Positions 7,901 to 19,399 of a stretch of DNA of 64,000 nucleotides are shown one piece after another. The DNA comes from Gossypium raimondii. Lineage: Eukaryota; Streptophyta; Magnoliopsida; Malvales; Malvaceae. A program made the position numbers and the translations under genes. The first letter of the stretch is position 1; each line of letters starts with the position of its first letter. Where the stretch lies: the NCBI RefSeq assembly GCF_025698545.1, contig NC_068565.1:2418001-2482000 (forward strand), in the 5' to 3' direction. The notes beneath the pieces are model-generated. The model was not told the DNA's origin. It saw only the letters and a list, made by a program, of their open reading frames with translations, and made no database searches.

Positions 7901-10900
7901 ATGGAAGATTCCAACAATTTTCATCATCTTCGGACTGACCCTCTTCTTCTTACCGACGTTTCTTGGCAACAAAACACCTCTTTTTGTAAGAATTTCGATC
8001 ATCAAATCAAATCCCGTCAATTTCCCACTTCATTTTAGTTGTTTATTTTTTTCTTTTACTTCTTCTTTGGCAGATACTGATGCAGCTATGGCATCTCACT
8101 CAGAGAACCCTTCATTGTCTGATTTAGTTTCTTCTCCTAAACAAGATTCTGGTGATTTACTCTTCTTTTTTGATTAATTTTTGGAAATGAAAAATTGGGT
8201 TTGAATTCGATTTTTTATTATTATTTTGTATTGATCTAAATTATCTTGGGTTGTTTTTTTTTTAGCTGATGTAGTTGATCCTCGGCAATCCCAGAGCCCA
8301 AATGTAATTAGTACGCCTATTAGAGAATTTGATGGTAAAAACCCTTTGTTTAGAAATGAATTCAAGTGTCATATGAGTCCGTAGAGTACTACCACTTTTC
8401 TGGGTCGCACTGCGCCGGCACCATGTCCATAAACCGGTACCGTTTTTGAATGCTGTCTATCTCCTCAATAGATTCAAATCCAGGTCCTTTTTGCAATCAT
8501 GATACCATTTGATCTAAGCTAGACCAGATATCATGGTTGTGAAAAGGACAGTAATGTATTCAAAGCCGGAGAGCTGCACATTAAAGTGACAAAGCTTAAG
8601 GGGTCAGTGGATGCCTACTACAATACTGGCTTCTGCTCACGAAAGTGGTAGTACCTTACCTGTTGCTGTTGGTGAGTCATGACAGCTAGTGTTTTAAGGA
8701 TGTAATTTTTAATAAGAATTTGGTTTCAGGCCGATCTATGCTGGGATTTTCTCTAACGTCACCAGACCTTGTTATATGCGCTGGATCACCTGATATTCCG
8801 TCAAAAGCCTATGGAGATTCCCCTGAATTCTTGGAGAAACATAGGTGTTCAATTGAGGTTTCTTTAGAGAATGGCATTGAGGGATCTGATAATAGTAAAG
8901 CTAAGCAGAAATCCCCCACTGTAAAGTTCTCCACAGTGTGCGAAACATTCCACAAAGAACTGTCCCCCGAATCTTCCTTTGAGCTACTGCCATTAAGAGA
9001 AACTGCAGACTATTCACAACATAAGCATGAAGACTATCCTGCTATAAGCATTAATGCGGGGTGTTTAAATGGAGCAGTGGAGTTGGATGGTGTAATTTAT
9101 TCAAACGACGATTGCTTTGTGGGTGGTGATGTTATAATTGCTGATAGAATTGTTGGAGATGGAGGGGGAAATTCATTATACAACACAGCTCGACTCGGTG
9201 ACTTCTCATACAACTTTTTGACATTAGAGTGTGGCTTTTATGCTATTGATCTGCATTTTGCAGAAATAGTTTTCACTACTGGTCCTCCTGGAATTAGAGT
9301 ATTTGATGTGTTTGTACAAGAAGAGAAGGTAAGAAAATCGGATTCAATGGTTTTGATATTACATTATACTAAATGAGTGAGTGTTATTATTTGATAAAGT
9401 TGATTGAACATGTTGTAGGTTGTGACCAGTCTAGACATATATGGCCAGGTAGGCGCAAATAAGCCTCTGGTTATTTCTAACATTAGAACTTTCGTTGATA
9501 GCGGTGGGGGATTGCTCATTAGATTTGAAGGTTTAATGGGGAGTCCAATTGTATGTGGCATCACTGTAAGGAAAGATTCCCTTGAAAGTAAGTTTATAGT
9601 TTGGCAACGTATCTCTGTTCTCTCTGCTTATTTATTTTGCCTTAGTACTTGAAATGTAGACATATTCTATCATGTATTACGACTTCATATTCCCCAAAGT
9701 ACCCGTGTCTGACACTTTAGTCTGACACATACTTGGACATAGGTATCAGCGCATGATCCTCCAAATATATAGAAAATTTAGAGAAAAAAGTATCCATACC
9801 CATGTTGGGCATCTGGTCTTCAACAGAATTTTCACTTAGTTTGTCCACTCCTTTTGGCGACCCACTCCTGTTCTAGGCAAACTAGTCGTCCTTTTGTTTG
9901 TATCTGGGGTAAGCCCGCCAGCAGCTCTTTTAAGCTCTGTCCCTATGGTTTGCTCATCTCTCTGTACAGCGAGATAGTCTATGAAGGAGAAAAACTTTCT
10001 AGTAAAGAAGAAAATGAATTAAGGAATAAGATAAGAGATGAATGGATGAAAAGAGGAAGAGGAGCATATACCCGAATCTATGTAACATTGGGCATGGCTA
10101 TTTAAGGTTCTCTGCGGGCAAACCTCATATTACAAGCTAGAAGGGTTTGAAACATTTTTTATATGATATAATTTCCTGAAAAGCATTTATTTATTGTTAA
10201 GAATAAGAAATAACTTGCTGCATGAATTTGTGCAACAGGTTTTAAGGAAGCTGGATCAGAGGAAATCATGGGAATGGACAAGGTGGGAGGTCATGAGTCA
10301 CCAAGAGTAAGGAAACTTCCTATAGTTTTTTCAGTGTTTGAATAGAACTGCTCAAAATTGGGAGTTGAGATCATTACAATATGATCACTTGCAGGATATT
10401 AGTGACTGTGAGATAGAAGTGAAATATCAAATTCTTCAAATGGACTATGAGCGACAAAAGAAGGAATTAGCGGAGATGAGGAGTGCCTTGGAGGGGCTTA
10501 AGAGGGAGAACAAACTCAAGACTAAAGAGTGTCAAGAAGCTTGCAAGTCTTTACAGGAACTCCAAAATGAGCTTATGCGCAAATCAATGCATGTTGGTTC
10601 ATTGGGTAAAGAATTTCTTTCTCTTTTTTTCCTTTTGATAAGCTGTAAATACCTTATAGTTGTAATACGGAATGAAATGATGTTGCTTTTATGTATAGCC
10701 TTTGCGATTGAGGGACAAGTGAAGGAGAAGAGCAGATGGTTCTCATCATTGAGGGACATGACAAGAAAATTAAAGGTAAAAATTGGAACTCAATGATGCA
10801 TAAATAAAATGAAACACACCAAAATTTCATGATGTTCCAATTTGCAGATAATGAAAATGGAACGCATCAAACTATCAGAGGAGGTATCACATTATAAGAA

Positions 10901-13831
10901 TTGTATCATGGATATCAATGATTTTGGGACTAAAATTCAGTCAAGAAGTAAGTTAGCAACACAACTTACAAGCAAATATACTCAAACTTTCGGCTATATT
11001 TTCTTCCCTCTTATACAATCTTGTTTATCTTTCCAAAAGTAAACCAGCAAGCAGATTTGCATGAAGATCTCAAGACTAAATATCTCAAAGGGGCCAAAGA
11101 AAGGAAAGAACTGTACAACAAGGTTCTAGAACTGAAAGGTTAATCGAGTTGGTTATTCAATATATAAAGTATTTGAAATAGGTTGGAAACTTGGAGCATA
11201 AACTGAATTTTCGGTTTCTTGCAGGGAACATAAGAGTCTTTTGTCGGTGTAGGCCCCTAAATTCTGAAGAAATAGCAGCGGGAGCTTCACTGGCTATTGA
11301 CTTCGAATCTGCGAAAGATGGTGAACTCACTGTGATATCAAATGGTGCTCCCAAGAAAACCTTTAGATTTGATGCTGTTTTTGGCCCTCACGCTGAGCAA
11401 GGTAATGCCATGACTCATAGCTGTTTTGGACATAAAGCAAAATCAATATCAACGAAATTCTTATTGATGTTTACTTTTTTTGCTTTATTCAGCTGATGTT
11501 TTTCAAGACACAGCTCCATTTGCTACCTCAGTTCTAGATGGCTACAATGTCTGCATTTTCGCTTATGGCCAGACAGGGACTGGAAAAACTTTTACAATGG
11601 AAGGTACAAAAGAAGCCCGTGGAGTTAATTTTAGGACTCTAGAGGAATTGTTTCGCGTAATCAATGAGCGACAGAAGTTATATCGATATGAGATATCTGT
11701 CAGTGCATTAGAAGTCTACAATGAACAGATTAGAGACTTACTGGTGTCAGGCTCGCAGCAAAGCACAATGGCAAAAAGGTATGCAATTTGTTTAAGCCAT
11801 TCATGTTGTTTACTATGTAAGAATGTGGCTAATATCCTTTTAAATTGATGTTGTTCATTGTAGACTTGAAATAAGGCAGGTGGGTGAAGGAATGCATCAT
11901 GTACCAGGGCTAGTCGAGGCTCATGTAAACAACATGAATGAGGTGTGGGAAGTTCTACAGACTGGCAGTAACGCAAGGGCTGTTGGCTCAACCAATGCTA
12001 ATGAGCATAGCAGCAGATCCCACTGGTCCGTCGATCAAATTCTATTTTAAATTAATTCAGTTCTCATTGCACAAAAATGTCTTTAAATGAAGCTGAAATT
12101 AGAGCATAATGATCTCTCTTGATGCAGTATACATTGTGTGATGGTTAAGGGAGAGAATTTGTTGAATGGGGAATGCACTAAAAGCAAGTTATGGTTGGTA
12201 GACCTAGCAGGAAGCGAACGAGTAGCAAAAACCGACGTGCTCGGAGAAAGACTCAAGGAAACTCAAAATATCAACAGATCTTTGTCTGCACTTGGTGATG
12301 TCATATCTGCTCTTGCTACCAAAAGCTCCCATATTCCTTTCAGGTTATAGAAACACAGAGATGAGTACTGTTTAACTATTAAGTTCGTAGAAATCAGCTC
12401 TATTTCCTAGGTTTAAACTCGACTTTACTTTAATCATGCAGGAATTCAAAGCTTACGCATTTGCTTCAAGACTCTTTAGGTACATTTTTTATCTTTATTC
12501 CCTGTGGTGAAATTACTCTGATATAAATGATTAAAAAAAAACAATGACAAGGTTTGTGTTCATTGTAGGAGGAGATTCTAAAGCTCTCATGTTTGTACAA
12601 ATCAGTCCAAATGAGAATGACCTTGGTGAGACCCTATGCTCTCTGAACTTTGCAAGCAGAGTTAGAGGGATAGAGTTGGGTCCGGCGAAGAAGCAAATGG
12701 ACACCTCGGAACTTCTGAGATGGAAACAGATGGTACAACTAACAACTTATTGGCAATATATTTGAGCTTATTTTGTCATTTTGATGTTACCAATGACATT
12801 TTTTCCTGTACTTGAAAAGGTTGAGAAATCAAAGCAAGACATGAAGATCAAAGATCTGCAAATCAGGAAGATGGAGGAAACAATTCATGGATTAGACTTG
12901 AAGATGAAGGATAAAGACCTAAAAAACAAGAACCTGCAAGAAAAGGTATTTGATTATCTAACAATATCGAAAAATATTCAATTTGTACCTAATAGATCTC
13001 TTTTCATGGTCCTCATATATCTCATTTTTCCAGGTGAAAGAACTGGAGTCACAGCTACTCATTGAGAGGAAGCTGGCACGTCAGCATGTCGATACAAGGA
13101 TTGCTGAACAGCAGCAGAAACAGCAGAACGAGGATGTTAGACCACCTCTGGCAACACGACTTTTGGGTACTAACAAGAGTTCAAATGAAGTTAAAAATGG
13201 TACATTGATGAAAGAGCAAGTAAACCTTACTCGTCCACTTACGGAGAATAGCTTCAGGCCTTCTATGCCTCTTTCTGTAACAGATGGCTCCTTCAAGCAC
13301 ATTGATCCAGTAGAAAAAGAAAACAATCCCGAGGTTGCTGAACAACTGCGACTCCCCACGAGAACAGGAAGAGCCTCAATGTGCCCGACAATACGTAGAA
13401 TGCCAGCATCCTCAGCTCCAAGGCGCAACTCATTAATACCATTGCCAAGCACGCCTAGCTCAGCACAGCTTGCACCACCATTTCACCCATTGCCATCACA
13501 ACCGGATATAATAGAAGAGGTAGACGAGTTCATACCGGAACAAACAGTATGCAACAGTCCTAAAGGAACGAAAAGTGGGGGTAAGAAGCTGAGCAGCATA
13601 TTGAGACGAAGCCTACAAAAGAAAGTTCAACTAAAGTCACCAATGCAGCAACATTTGAGAAGAGGTCTAAATGTGGGGATGGAGAGGGTTAGAGTTTCGA
13701 TCGGAAGTCGAGGGCGGATGGCCAGTAGAGTACTGGTAGGCAATGGTAGAAAAGGAGGCAAGGAAATTCAGCAGAAACAAAACCAAAAGGAAAAGGAGAG
13801 AGCATGGAATATTGGGAGGACTGCAATCTAA
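7901..13831 (+). CDS. Kinesin-14 with N-terminal malectin-like domain
   Basis: A microtubule motor of the kinesin-14 (usually minus-end-directed) family, in the plant subgroup with a di-glucose-binding domain (Arabidopsis KIN-14Q/R type, At1g72250/At2g22610, as recalled). Exons: 7901-7985, 8074-8151, 8266-8334, 8730-9328, 9419-9587, 10239-10306, 10335-10605, 10699-10775, 10848-10947, 11040-11138, 11225-11401, 11493-11778, 11864-12025, 12128-12343, 12442-12479, 12569-12732, 12820-12945, 13034-13831. They join in frame to 1193 residues. Malectin-like domain ~182-333; coiled coil ~380-535; motor ~539-875. Nucleotide-site motifs are intact: P-loop GQTGTGKT (623-630), switch [11 protein letters not shown] (737-746), switch [10 protein letters not shown] (770-777). 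The C-terminus is basic and Pro/Ser-rich. The 10335 and 11040 acceptors are the least certain. Confidence 0.92.
8386..8656. mobile_element. Foldback element in kinesin intron 3
   Basis: GTACTACCACTTTTC at 8386 is matched by GAAAGTGGTAGTAC ending near 8656. A nested inverted pair, GGTCCTTTTTGCAATCATGA and ATCATGGTTGTGAAAAGGAC, lies inside. The whole 270 bp can fold into one imperfect hairpin and is more GC-rich than the intron around it. No coding capacity, and no clear target duplication. Confidence 0.65.
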
Positions 13832-15020
13832 CAGCTTTTTAAGATTCATTCCTATTTATTGTAATCCAATGTACAGTTGAATATGTATTCCTTTGTTGCC
13901 TTATGCAACAGCTTAAAAAAAACACAAAACAAAAGTGTGTAGAGATCTCTTCCTAGATGATGCTGTGTTTGGTTTCTTGTGATTGCTAATAGTAAATGGA
14001 TTGTTTAAAATTATGTGATCCTGAGGTCTTGATAATCTTCACAAAGGAATACTTGAAATCCATTTTTTTTTTAATCAAAAACATGAGAAATGTACCATTT
14101 GGTACTTGCGTTGAGGTTTAATGTAGAATTTGATACTCAGACCAAGTGAAAGTTTGGCATATGTGTTTTAGTAAAAAAAAAAAGCATAGGTACTTAATTG
14201 AAACATAAAAATTTACAAGTACTAATTTGAACATTGAAGTCAAACTTAAGTGCGTGACTAGGATAAAAGGACTATCAAATTGAAAAAAATTCATTAACAA
14301 AATGAATATTGAAGTCAAACTCAAATATCAAATAGAGATAAAAAAAAAAACCTCAGTATCAAATAGTATATTAACTGAATTCTTTATTATTCGTGAATAA
14401 GCAATTTGGGGAGCATTTAGCTATGAAATAAGGATTTCAAACTTAAAAAGGGAAAAATCATTCTGTACAATGCAATTTAATCTTCTTCTTTTTTGCTATA
14501 ATCGTCTCAAACATTCATTTGTGATCATTATGCTTATAATATAGTTTTATAACTTAAATTACTTGTATAAAAACTAATTTGTTAAAGTTAAATCATGTAC
14601 GACGAGTGTTTAGAAAGTCATAGGATAATTAGATTTTGTGTAATTATCGATGCAATTATTCCAACTCTCACCCACCTTAAGAATTGAAAAATGTAATTGA
14701 AGCCCAATTCAATGAAACCCATTTTAATTTAGTCGGTATAAAAAATCGAAAAAAAATTAAACTGGTATAAAATCAGTTGAACCGGTAAAAATATCAATTG
14801 GATCAAGTAAAAACCTAATTAAAAACTATTTAAACCGGTTTAAAAATTTTAAAATATTTAATTTAATTTTTATAATTTATAAATGGATTTTTATATTTCT
14901 ATTATCCTGTTTTGTGTTTATTAAATTTAAAATATGATGCATAAATATTAATTTTTTTAGTATAGTTAAAAAAAACAAAAATTAGATATAAAAATAAATG
15001 GAATATTGCTATACCAAACC
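13832..15020. other. Spacer downstream of the kinesin gene
   Basis: AT-rich sequence including the likely kinesin 3' UTR. The part 14690-14860 has repeated AACCGGT/ACTGGTATAAAA-like motifs, similar in style to decayed repeats near 31010-31190 and 42560-42740. No gene was recognised. Confidence 0.4.
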
Positions 15021-15077
15021 ATCTCGGCTAGAGAAACTCACCATCATTAAGGTTAATTACTACAATTTTTACTAATG

Positions 15078-15187
15078 GTGGGTTTGGATAAGTGGTGTGT
15101 TGATGGTGGTGAGAATAATTATTGTATCCTGAGACAAAAAATAAGCTAAACACATTGCACTGCACTACACTGTTCATCCAAACCCAC
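15078..15187. mobile_element. 110 bp MITE nested in duplicate A
   Basis: The ends are perfect inverted repeats, GTGGGTTTGGAT at 15078-15089 and ATCCAAACCCAC at 15176-15187. The equivalent position in the paralogous unit near 19825 lacks the element, giving a natural empty site. No coding capacity. Confidence 0.8.
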
Positions 15188-15464
15188 ACGAAAAAGGGCT
15201 CACTAGATTCCAATGTATTTTCACATGAGCAATAATCAAATCACATTAAAATCTGTCTAGTCACATCCGATAAAGTTTCTCAATATGCTACTGTTGAGTG
15301 TTGACTCTACAAAAGTAAGACCAAATCTCATCTAATCATATCTTAGTAGAATACCCCAACGCTCTACTAATAGCATTCCATGTCTTACATGATTAGTCAT
15401 TTGTGTAAAAAAGATTCACGCCAAGTACCTCTATATAAATTAGACCTGTCCATAGATCGGAGTG

Positions 15465-15960
15465 GACCCTAATAAAATTCTAGGCTCATTTGATATGCTC
15501 GGGCTTGACTTAACTTGAAAATTGGATCTAAACTTTTGTCTAAGTTCGTCCCATATAATTTTTTATTTTTTATATAAAAAATTTAAAAATATAATGCATC
15601 GAAAACACTAAAAACATTAAAATAAATATTTCTCAATAAATTGAAAATAAATTAAAAAAAGTTTTTATACTTAACACTAAGATGAGTATAACTTAACAAG
15701 CAAATGTCTCTAAAGTAATATAAAAATTAACAATAAAATAAGAGTTATATAATATCCAAACAATAACAACATAATAGTGAAATAACAGCAAAACAACGAT
15801 AAAACAATAGCAAATCAGTAAGAAAATAATAATTTCTTTTTACAAATTCAAGTCGGGCCCAGGCCAAAAAATTTTACCCGAGACCCGACCCATTTTCTAA
15901 ACAGACCTTATTTTTTTTTATCAAAATCCATTTTTTGAACTTATATTTTTATTCAAACCC
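15465..15960 (-). repeat. Dispersed ~500 bp repeat with GC-rich ends (copy 2, inverted)
   Basis: The reverse complement aligns with 3125-3620 and 44500-45130. Recognisable parts are TTCAAGTCGGGCCCAGGCC near 15850, the AATAAATATTTCTCAATAAA core near 15620, and the GACCCGACCCATTTTCTAAA end. It interrupts segmental duplicate A. Confidence 0.8.
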
Positions 15961-16403
15961 TCTCACATTTCGGTTACAGGTTTAATAACTCCCCCATCTC
16001 TTGAATATTTTTTAATGTTTTCAAACCTCAATTGGCACCCTAAAAACAAACTTTATCATTGGCTTTCATCATAGAATTAAAAGAAAAATCATTATATAAT
16101 TTTATATATTATAGTAGAATAAGTGATTACGAAAAGGAGCTGAATGTTAGATGAATCTATCGTTGAAAGTTATACATAATTTCACTTTTAATCCTTTTCA
16201 AATACAAACAGTTCAATTTATTTATTTATTTTAGTTTAAGTCAAATAGGAAAATTACACTTTTACTCCTTAAAAGCTTCAATTATTCAATTTAAATCATT
16301 TTAACTTCAAATCTTTTAGCTTTCGCCCTCTATTATCTCCGCCCAAACAAAATTTTGGTCTAATTGAATTAATTTTAAATTTACTTTGAAAGTGTAAGAC
16401 ATG

Positions 16404-16511
16404 CATGTTGGGATATTGTGATGGTAAAGTGAAAGAGAGAAATAACATGGTGATTAAGGCATGTGAGCCGATTGAAGAATAATAAGTGTGTCCATCACCA
16501 TCCCCAACATG
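16404..16511. repeat. Short hairpin locus (copy A)
   Basis: CATGTTGGGATATTGTGATG (16404) pairs with CCATCACCATCCCCAACATG (16492-16511), giving a ~20 bp imperfect stem with a ~67 nt loop. The second copy at 20661-20793 keeps both arms although its loop has diverged in length. It could be a MITE-type foldback or a small-RNA precursor; expression is unknown. Confidence 0.6.
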
Positions 16512-16526
16512 TAAGAAATCACAATC

Positions 16527-16752
16527 TTCTAGTATGGATCGTACATGGACAGTAGTTGGAGTCAGCGGTTCTCTTAAGTTCTCCATTTGAGATTCTTCGG
16601 GAAGAGGATCAAGTTGGCCCTTGCGAACAGCTTGATACACTATCTTCTTTCAACTCTTTGAGCGAAATACAACAAAAAGAAAGAAAATTCATACGAGATC
16701 ATCCTAAAGACGCCTTCGATATCCAAGGGTCGTGGACCGACAATAGATTTTG
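16527..16752 (+). other. Nuclear plastid DNA insertion (NUPT) from the trnA-UGC intron
   Basis: The stretch starting TCTAGTATGGATCGTACATG and including GAAGAGGATCAAGTTGGCCC and CTTGCGAACAGCTTGAT matches, from memory, the group II intron of plastid trnA-UGC in the inverted repeat. An internal ~40 bp of the plastid sequence is missing after GAAAATTCAT. Most differences from the plastid sequence are C-to-T or G-to-A, typical of decay of methylated nuclear insertions. The insertion joins duplicate A at a TCTA shared by both sequences. The overlapping 82-residue frame is not a gene. Confidence 0.8.
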
Positions 16753-17606
16753 CAGCTATTTTATAGCTAGAAAATACTTTTCTACGGTCATGCTCTGGTT
16801 ATAAAAATTTTCAGAGCATACTCTCGTCCAAATCCATCTAAATAGTTTATTTTCACTATTAAAAAGTACTTTTATTTGAATTTTATTATAAAATATATAA
16901 ATATTTTTATTTCTCAAGATATTTACAGAAGCAAACCCAATAACTAATATTTCGCATTCTGTAAGCCCTTTAATGCTGAAATATTTTATTATTTTTAAAT
17001 AGTAAAATAAGTTGAGGCAAATCAATTAAAAAATTTTAAAAAATTAAACTCAAACTACTCCAAATCGAACCGTACTCGCCGGACCAAATTGACTACTTGG
17101 CCATGAAAGCCTCTCCAACATTAAAATACCAAAAATTACATGACATTTTTGTGATGTATTTTTCATTTTTTCATGACATGTAAAATATATATATTTTATT
17201 TTAAATATCTTTTCGTGATGATAAAATACGTCAACTATGTAATTATGTTTCCATTCCTTTTGTATTAACATAATTAAAATTCGAAAAAGCTCAAATTTAT
17301 AATTAAAGAATCAGACTTTAATATTAATATAATTATGTGAAATTATGAAAATATTCATAAATAATAAATATTTATATTAAAATTATTAATAGAAAAATAA
17401 TTAACATAATAATTAGTTTTATAATTATCACAAATGATTAAACATTATTTATTATATAATACTAATAAAATTAAATTTAAATCGTATTTTAATAAAATTA
17501 ATATTTAATCTATATAAATTCGATATTAAAACCGTATTATTTCCTCTTTAGTTTTACAATTATTATGAATAAAATTGTACTCTACCAGTATTACTATGCT
17601 TTAATT
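16753..17606. other. AT-rich spacer 3' of the WAG kinase
   Basis: Very AT-rich sequence. A short fragment at about 16930-16975 (ACTAATATTTCGCATTCTGT) resembles part of the SINE-like repeats at 25010-25205 and 61495-61680. Otherwise nothing is recognised; the last few hundred bases probably include the kinase 3' UTR. Confidence 0.4.
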
Positions 17607-18914
17607 TCAATTTCTCATCATCATACAATTAAGTCCTTTCCGAAGCCAACGCCGCCGCTTCACACGGTCAACTTGCCCCCTTTCCCTCGCCGCCCCACCC
17701 ACTACCTCCGGCGGCTTGTACTGTCTAATCAAGGGCAAATTTATTCCATCAAAAAAAGGGTGCCGTTTAATGTCCTGCGCACCACTGGTGCACCCTAGTC
17801 TCCTGCTTGGATCTTTTACCAATAATTTCTCAATCAAATCCTTTGCCTCCGAAATTCCCGCTTCTTCCACGCCCGGCGCGTGGGCGAATCTCATTTGCCT
17901 GCTACTCGAAGCTATGTTCCGAAGAGTAATTTCGTTACTAGCCCCTTTAAACGGCGTCGTTCCGTATAACAACTCGTAAACAAACACCCCAAATGCCCAC
18001 CAGTCAACGCCGTTACCATGCCCGTCACCGGAGACGACCTCCGGCGCTAAATACTCGTGAGTCCCCACGCATGACCGTGAAAAAGCCGTTACCGGCTCAG
18101 CTACGGGAACAACTTCTCCTTTATCGTTCAAACCGGCGGCGGGACCAAAACAACCGCCGGATAAGCGATTCCGATTCGGCTTACCACTTCTCCGGCGAAC
18201 GAATTTAAAAGCGGGAACCACGTCAGCCACGAAGCACAAATCGAAATCCGTCAACATGATATGCCCATCTTCACCTAACAATACGTTTTCAGGTTTAAGA
18301 TCCCTGTAAACGATCCCCAAAGCATGCAAATACTCTAAAGCAACCAACACCTCGGCGGCGAAAAACCGGACCGCCGGCAAAGAAAACCGGTTCCCGGGCT
18401 GTTTACGTAGAAGGGAAAAGAGGTCACCGTTAGGACAAAAATCGATGAGGAAGCAAGTATAGTGAGAAGCTTGAATATGGGCATAAAGCCTCGGAAGAAA
18501 CGGGTGGTTCACCATGGATAAGATTTGACCCTCCGTTTGAACGTGAGAGAGTTTCTCGGCGGTTAATGCTTCTGTGTCGATCACCTTTAAAGCGAAGAAG
18601 GCGCCGTCGTGGTCTTTGAGTTGACAGAGGAAGACTCTGGCAAGGTTTCCGGTACCCAAATGACGGATAAGCTTGAGGTGATGAAGTTGGAGGTTGCCGT
18701 CGTCGGTTGTGACTAGTTTAATGGGTGAAAAACGGGGATCCCATTTGCGGTGGTGAATGGTGGGAGAAGAAAGGTGGGGTTCCTTGAAGGATAGGGAAAG
18801 GGTAGAAGAGGCTGAACTGGAACGAGAGCTGGAGCTTAAGGTAGTGTCAGTAATGGCGGAAGTGAAGCTTAAGTCTGTATCGGTGTCAGGGAAATAAGGT
18901 TCTTCGTCCACCAT
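17607..18914 (-). CDS. AGC-VIIIa serine/threonine kinase, WAG1/WAG2-like (PINOID group)
   Basis: A 435-residue intronless kinase of the plant AGC3 group, which phosphorylates PIN auxin carriers and steers their polarity. The start is chosen at 18914 in context GCCATGGTG. The N-terminus PYFPDTDTDLSFTSA and the Ser-rich stretch that follows are characteristic of WAG proteins. Kinase landmarks: glycine loop GTGNLARV (87-94), Lys110, YRDLKPEN (203-210), DFD (223-225, replacing DFG as in all plant AGC-VIII kinases), an inserted loop to ~280, then CVGTHEYLAPE (282-292). The third loop glycine is Ala92, whereas Arabidopsis WAG has Gly. Base composition is much richer in G/C than the flanks. Direct repeats of non-coding DNA lie on both sides (15021-16545 and 19400-20815). 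Confidence 0.93.
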   Translation of the reverse strand: MVDEEPYFPDTDTDLSFTSAITDTTLSSSSRSSSASSTLSLSFKEPHLSSPTIHHRKWDPRFSPIKLVTTDDGNLQLHHLKLIRHLGTGNLARVFLCQLKDHDGAFFALKVIDTEALTAEKLSHVQTEGQILSMVNHPFLPRLYAHIQASHYTCFLIDFCPNGDLFSLLRKQPGNRFSLPAVRFFAAEVLVALEYLHALGIVYRDLKPENVLLGEDGHIMLTDFDLCFVADVVPAFKFVRRRSGKPNRNRLSGGCFGPAAGLNDKGEVVPVAEPVTAFSRSCVGTHEYLAPEVVSGDGHGNGVDWWAFGVFVYELLYGTTPFKGASNEITLRNIASSSRQMRFAHAPGVEEAGISEAKDLIEKLLVKDPSRRLGCTSGAQDIKRHPFFDGINLPLIRQYKPPEVVGGAARERGQVDRVKRRRWLRKGLNCMMMRN

Positions 18915-18964
18915 GGCTTTGTAGTTTAAAGCTTCTTAAGAGTAAGGATTTAGCAGCAAATTTC

Positions 18965-18973
18965 TATATATAT
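18965..18973 (-). promoter_or_regulatory. Likely TATA box of the WAG-like gene
   Basis: A TATATATA run on the minus strand about 50 bp upstream of the start codon, implying a very short leader if used. Position and composition only. Confidence 0.4.
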
Positions 18974-19399
18974 AGACAAGAGAGAAGAGGGGTGTTCGGT
19001 TGACCCATTAGCGGTTTTTCCATGGAATAGAAAAGGAAAAAAAAATTTGCATGGAAGATAGAAAAGTTGTTAGCCAATCTCGAATTTCGAGAATAATTAA
19101 AGATTTGTTGGGAATTATATATTAATAGTCGAAAAAATAGAGGAAAAATCTAATATGTCGTTTTCTTATTCGAAAGAGTTAGAGATATATGAAATCATAA
19201 TTTTATATAATCTCTTCTAATGTGAGAAAGTTATCATATATATCATTTTTAATATATTTAATTTTCTTATTACATCCGACAATTACATATCAGCTCTTAT
19301 ACCTATGATTGTGGAGTACTAGTAACAATGTATCAAATAATTTAATAGGTGACACATAGTCATTTAGGATGCAGTTTAAAGAAAAAGTAAAAGTTATAT
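18974..19399. other. Upstream flank of the WAG-like gene
   Basis: AT-rich sequence presumably containing promoter elements. No repeat, exon or clear regulatory motif beyond the TATA-like run was recognised. Confidence 0.4.

Larger units (their letters stand above)
15021..16545 (+). repeat. Segmental duplicate A, upstream copy flanking the WAG kinase
   Basis: Blocks align in the same order with 19780-20815. They include the unit with AGTAAGACCAAATCTCATCT (compare 19930-19970), the block with GAATCTATCGTTGAAA near 16155 (compare 20430), and the hairpin at 16404-16511 (compare 20661-20793). Copy A is lengthened by two insertions, at 15078-15187 and ~15465-15960. The two copies bracket the kinase gene in direct orientation. 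No coding sequence. Confidence 0.75.

Noticed and set aside
16556-16804. 82-codon plus-strand frame
   Set aside because: It lies inside the decayed plastid trnA-intron insertion, which is non-coding in the plastid.
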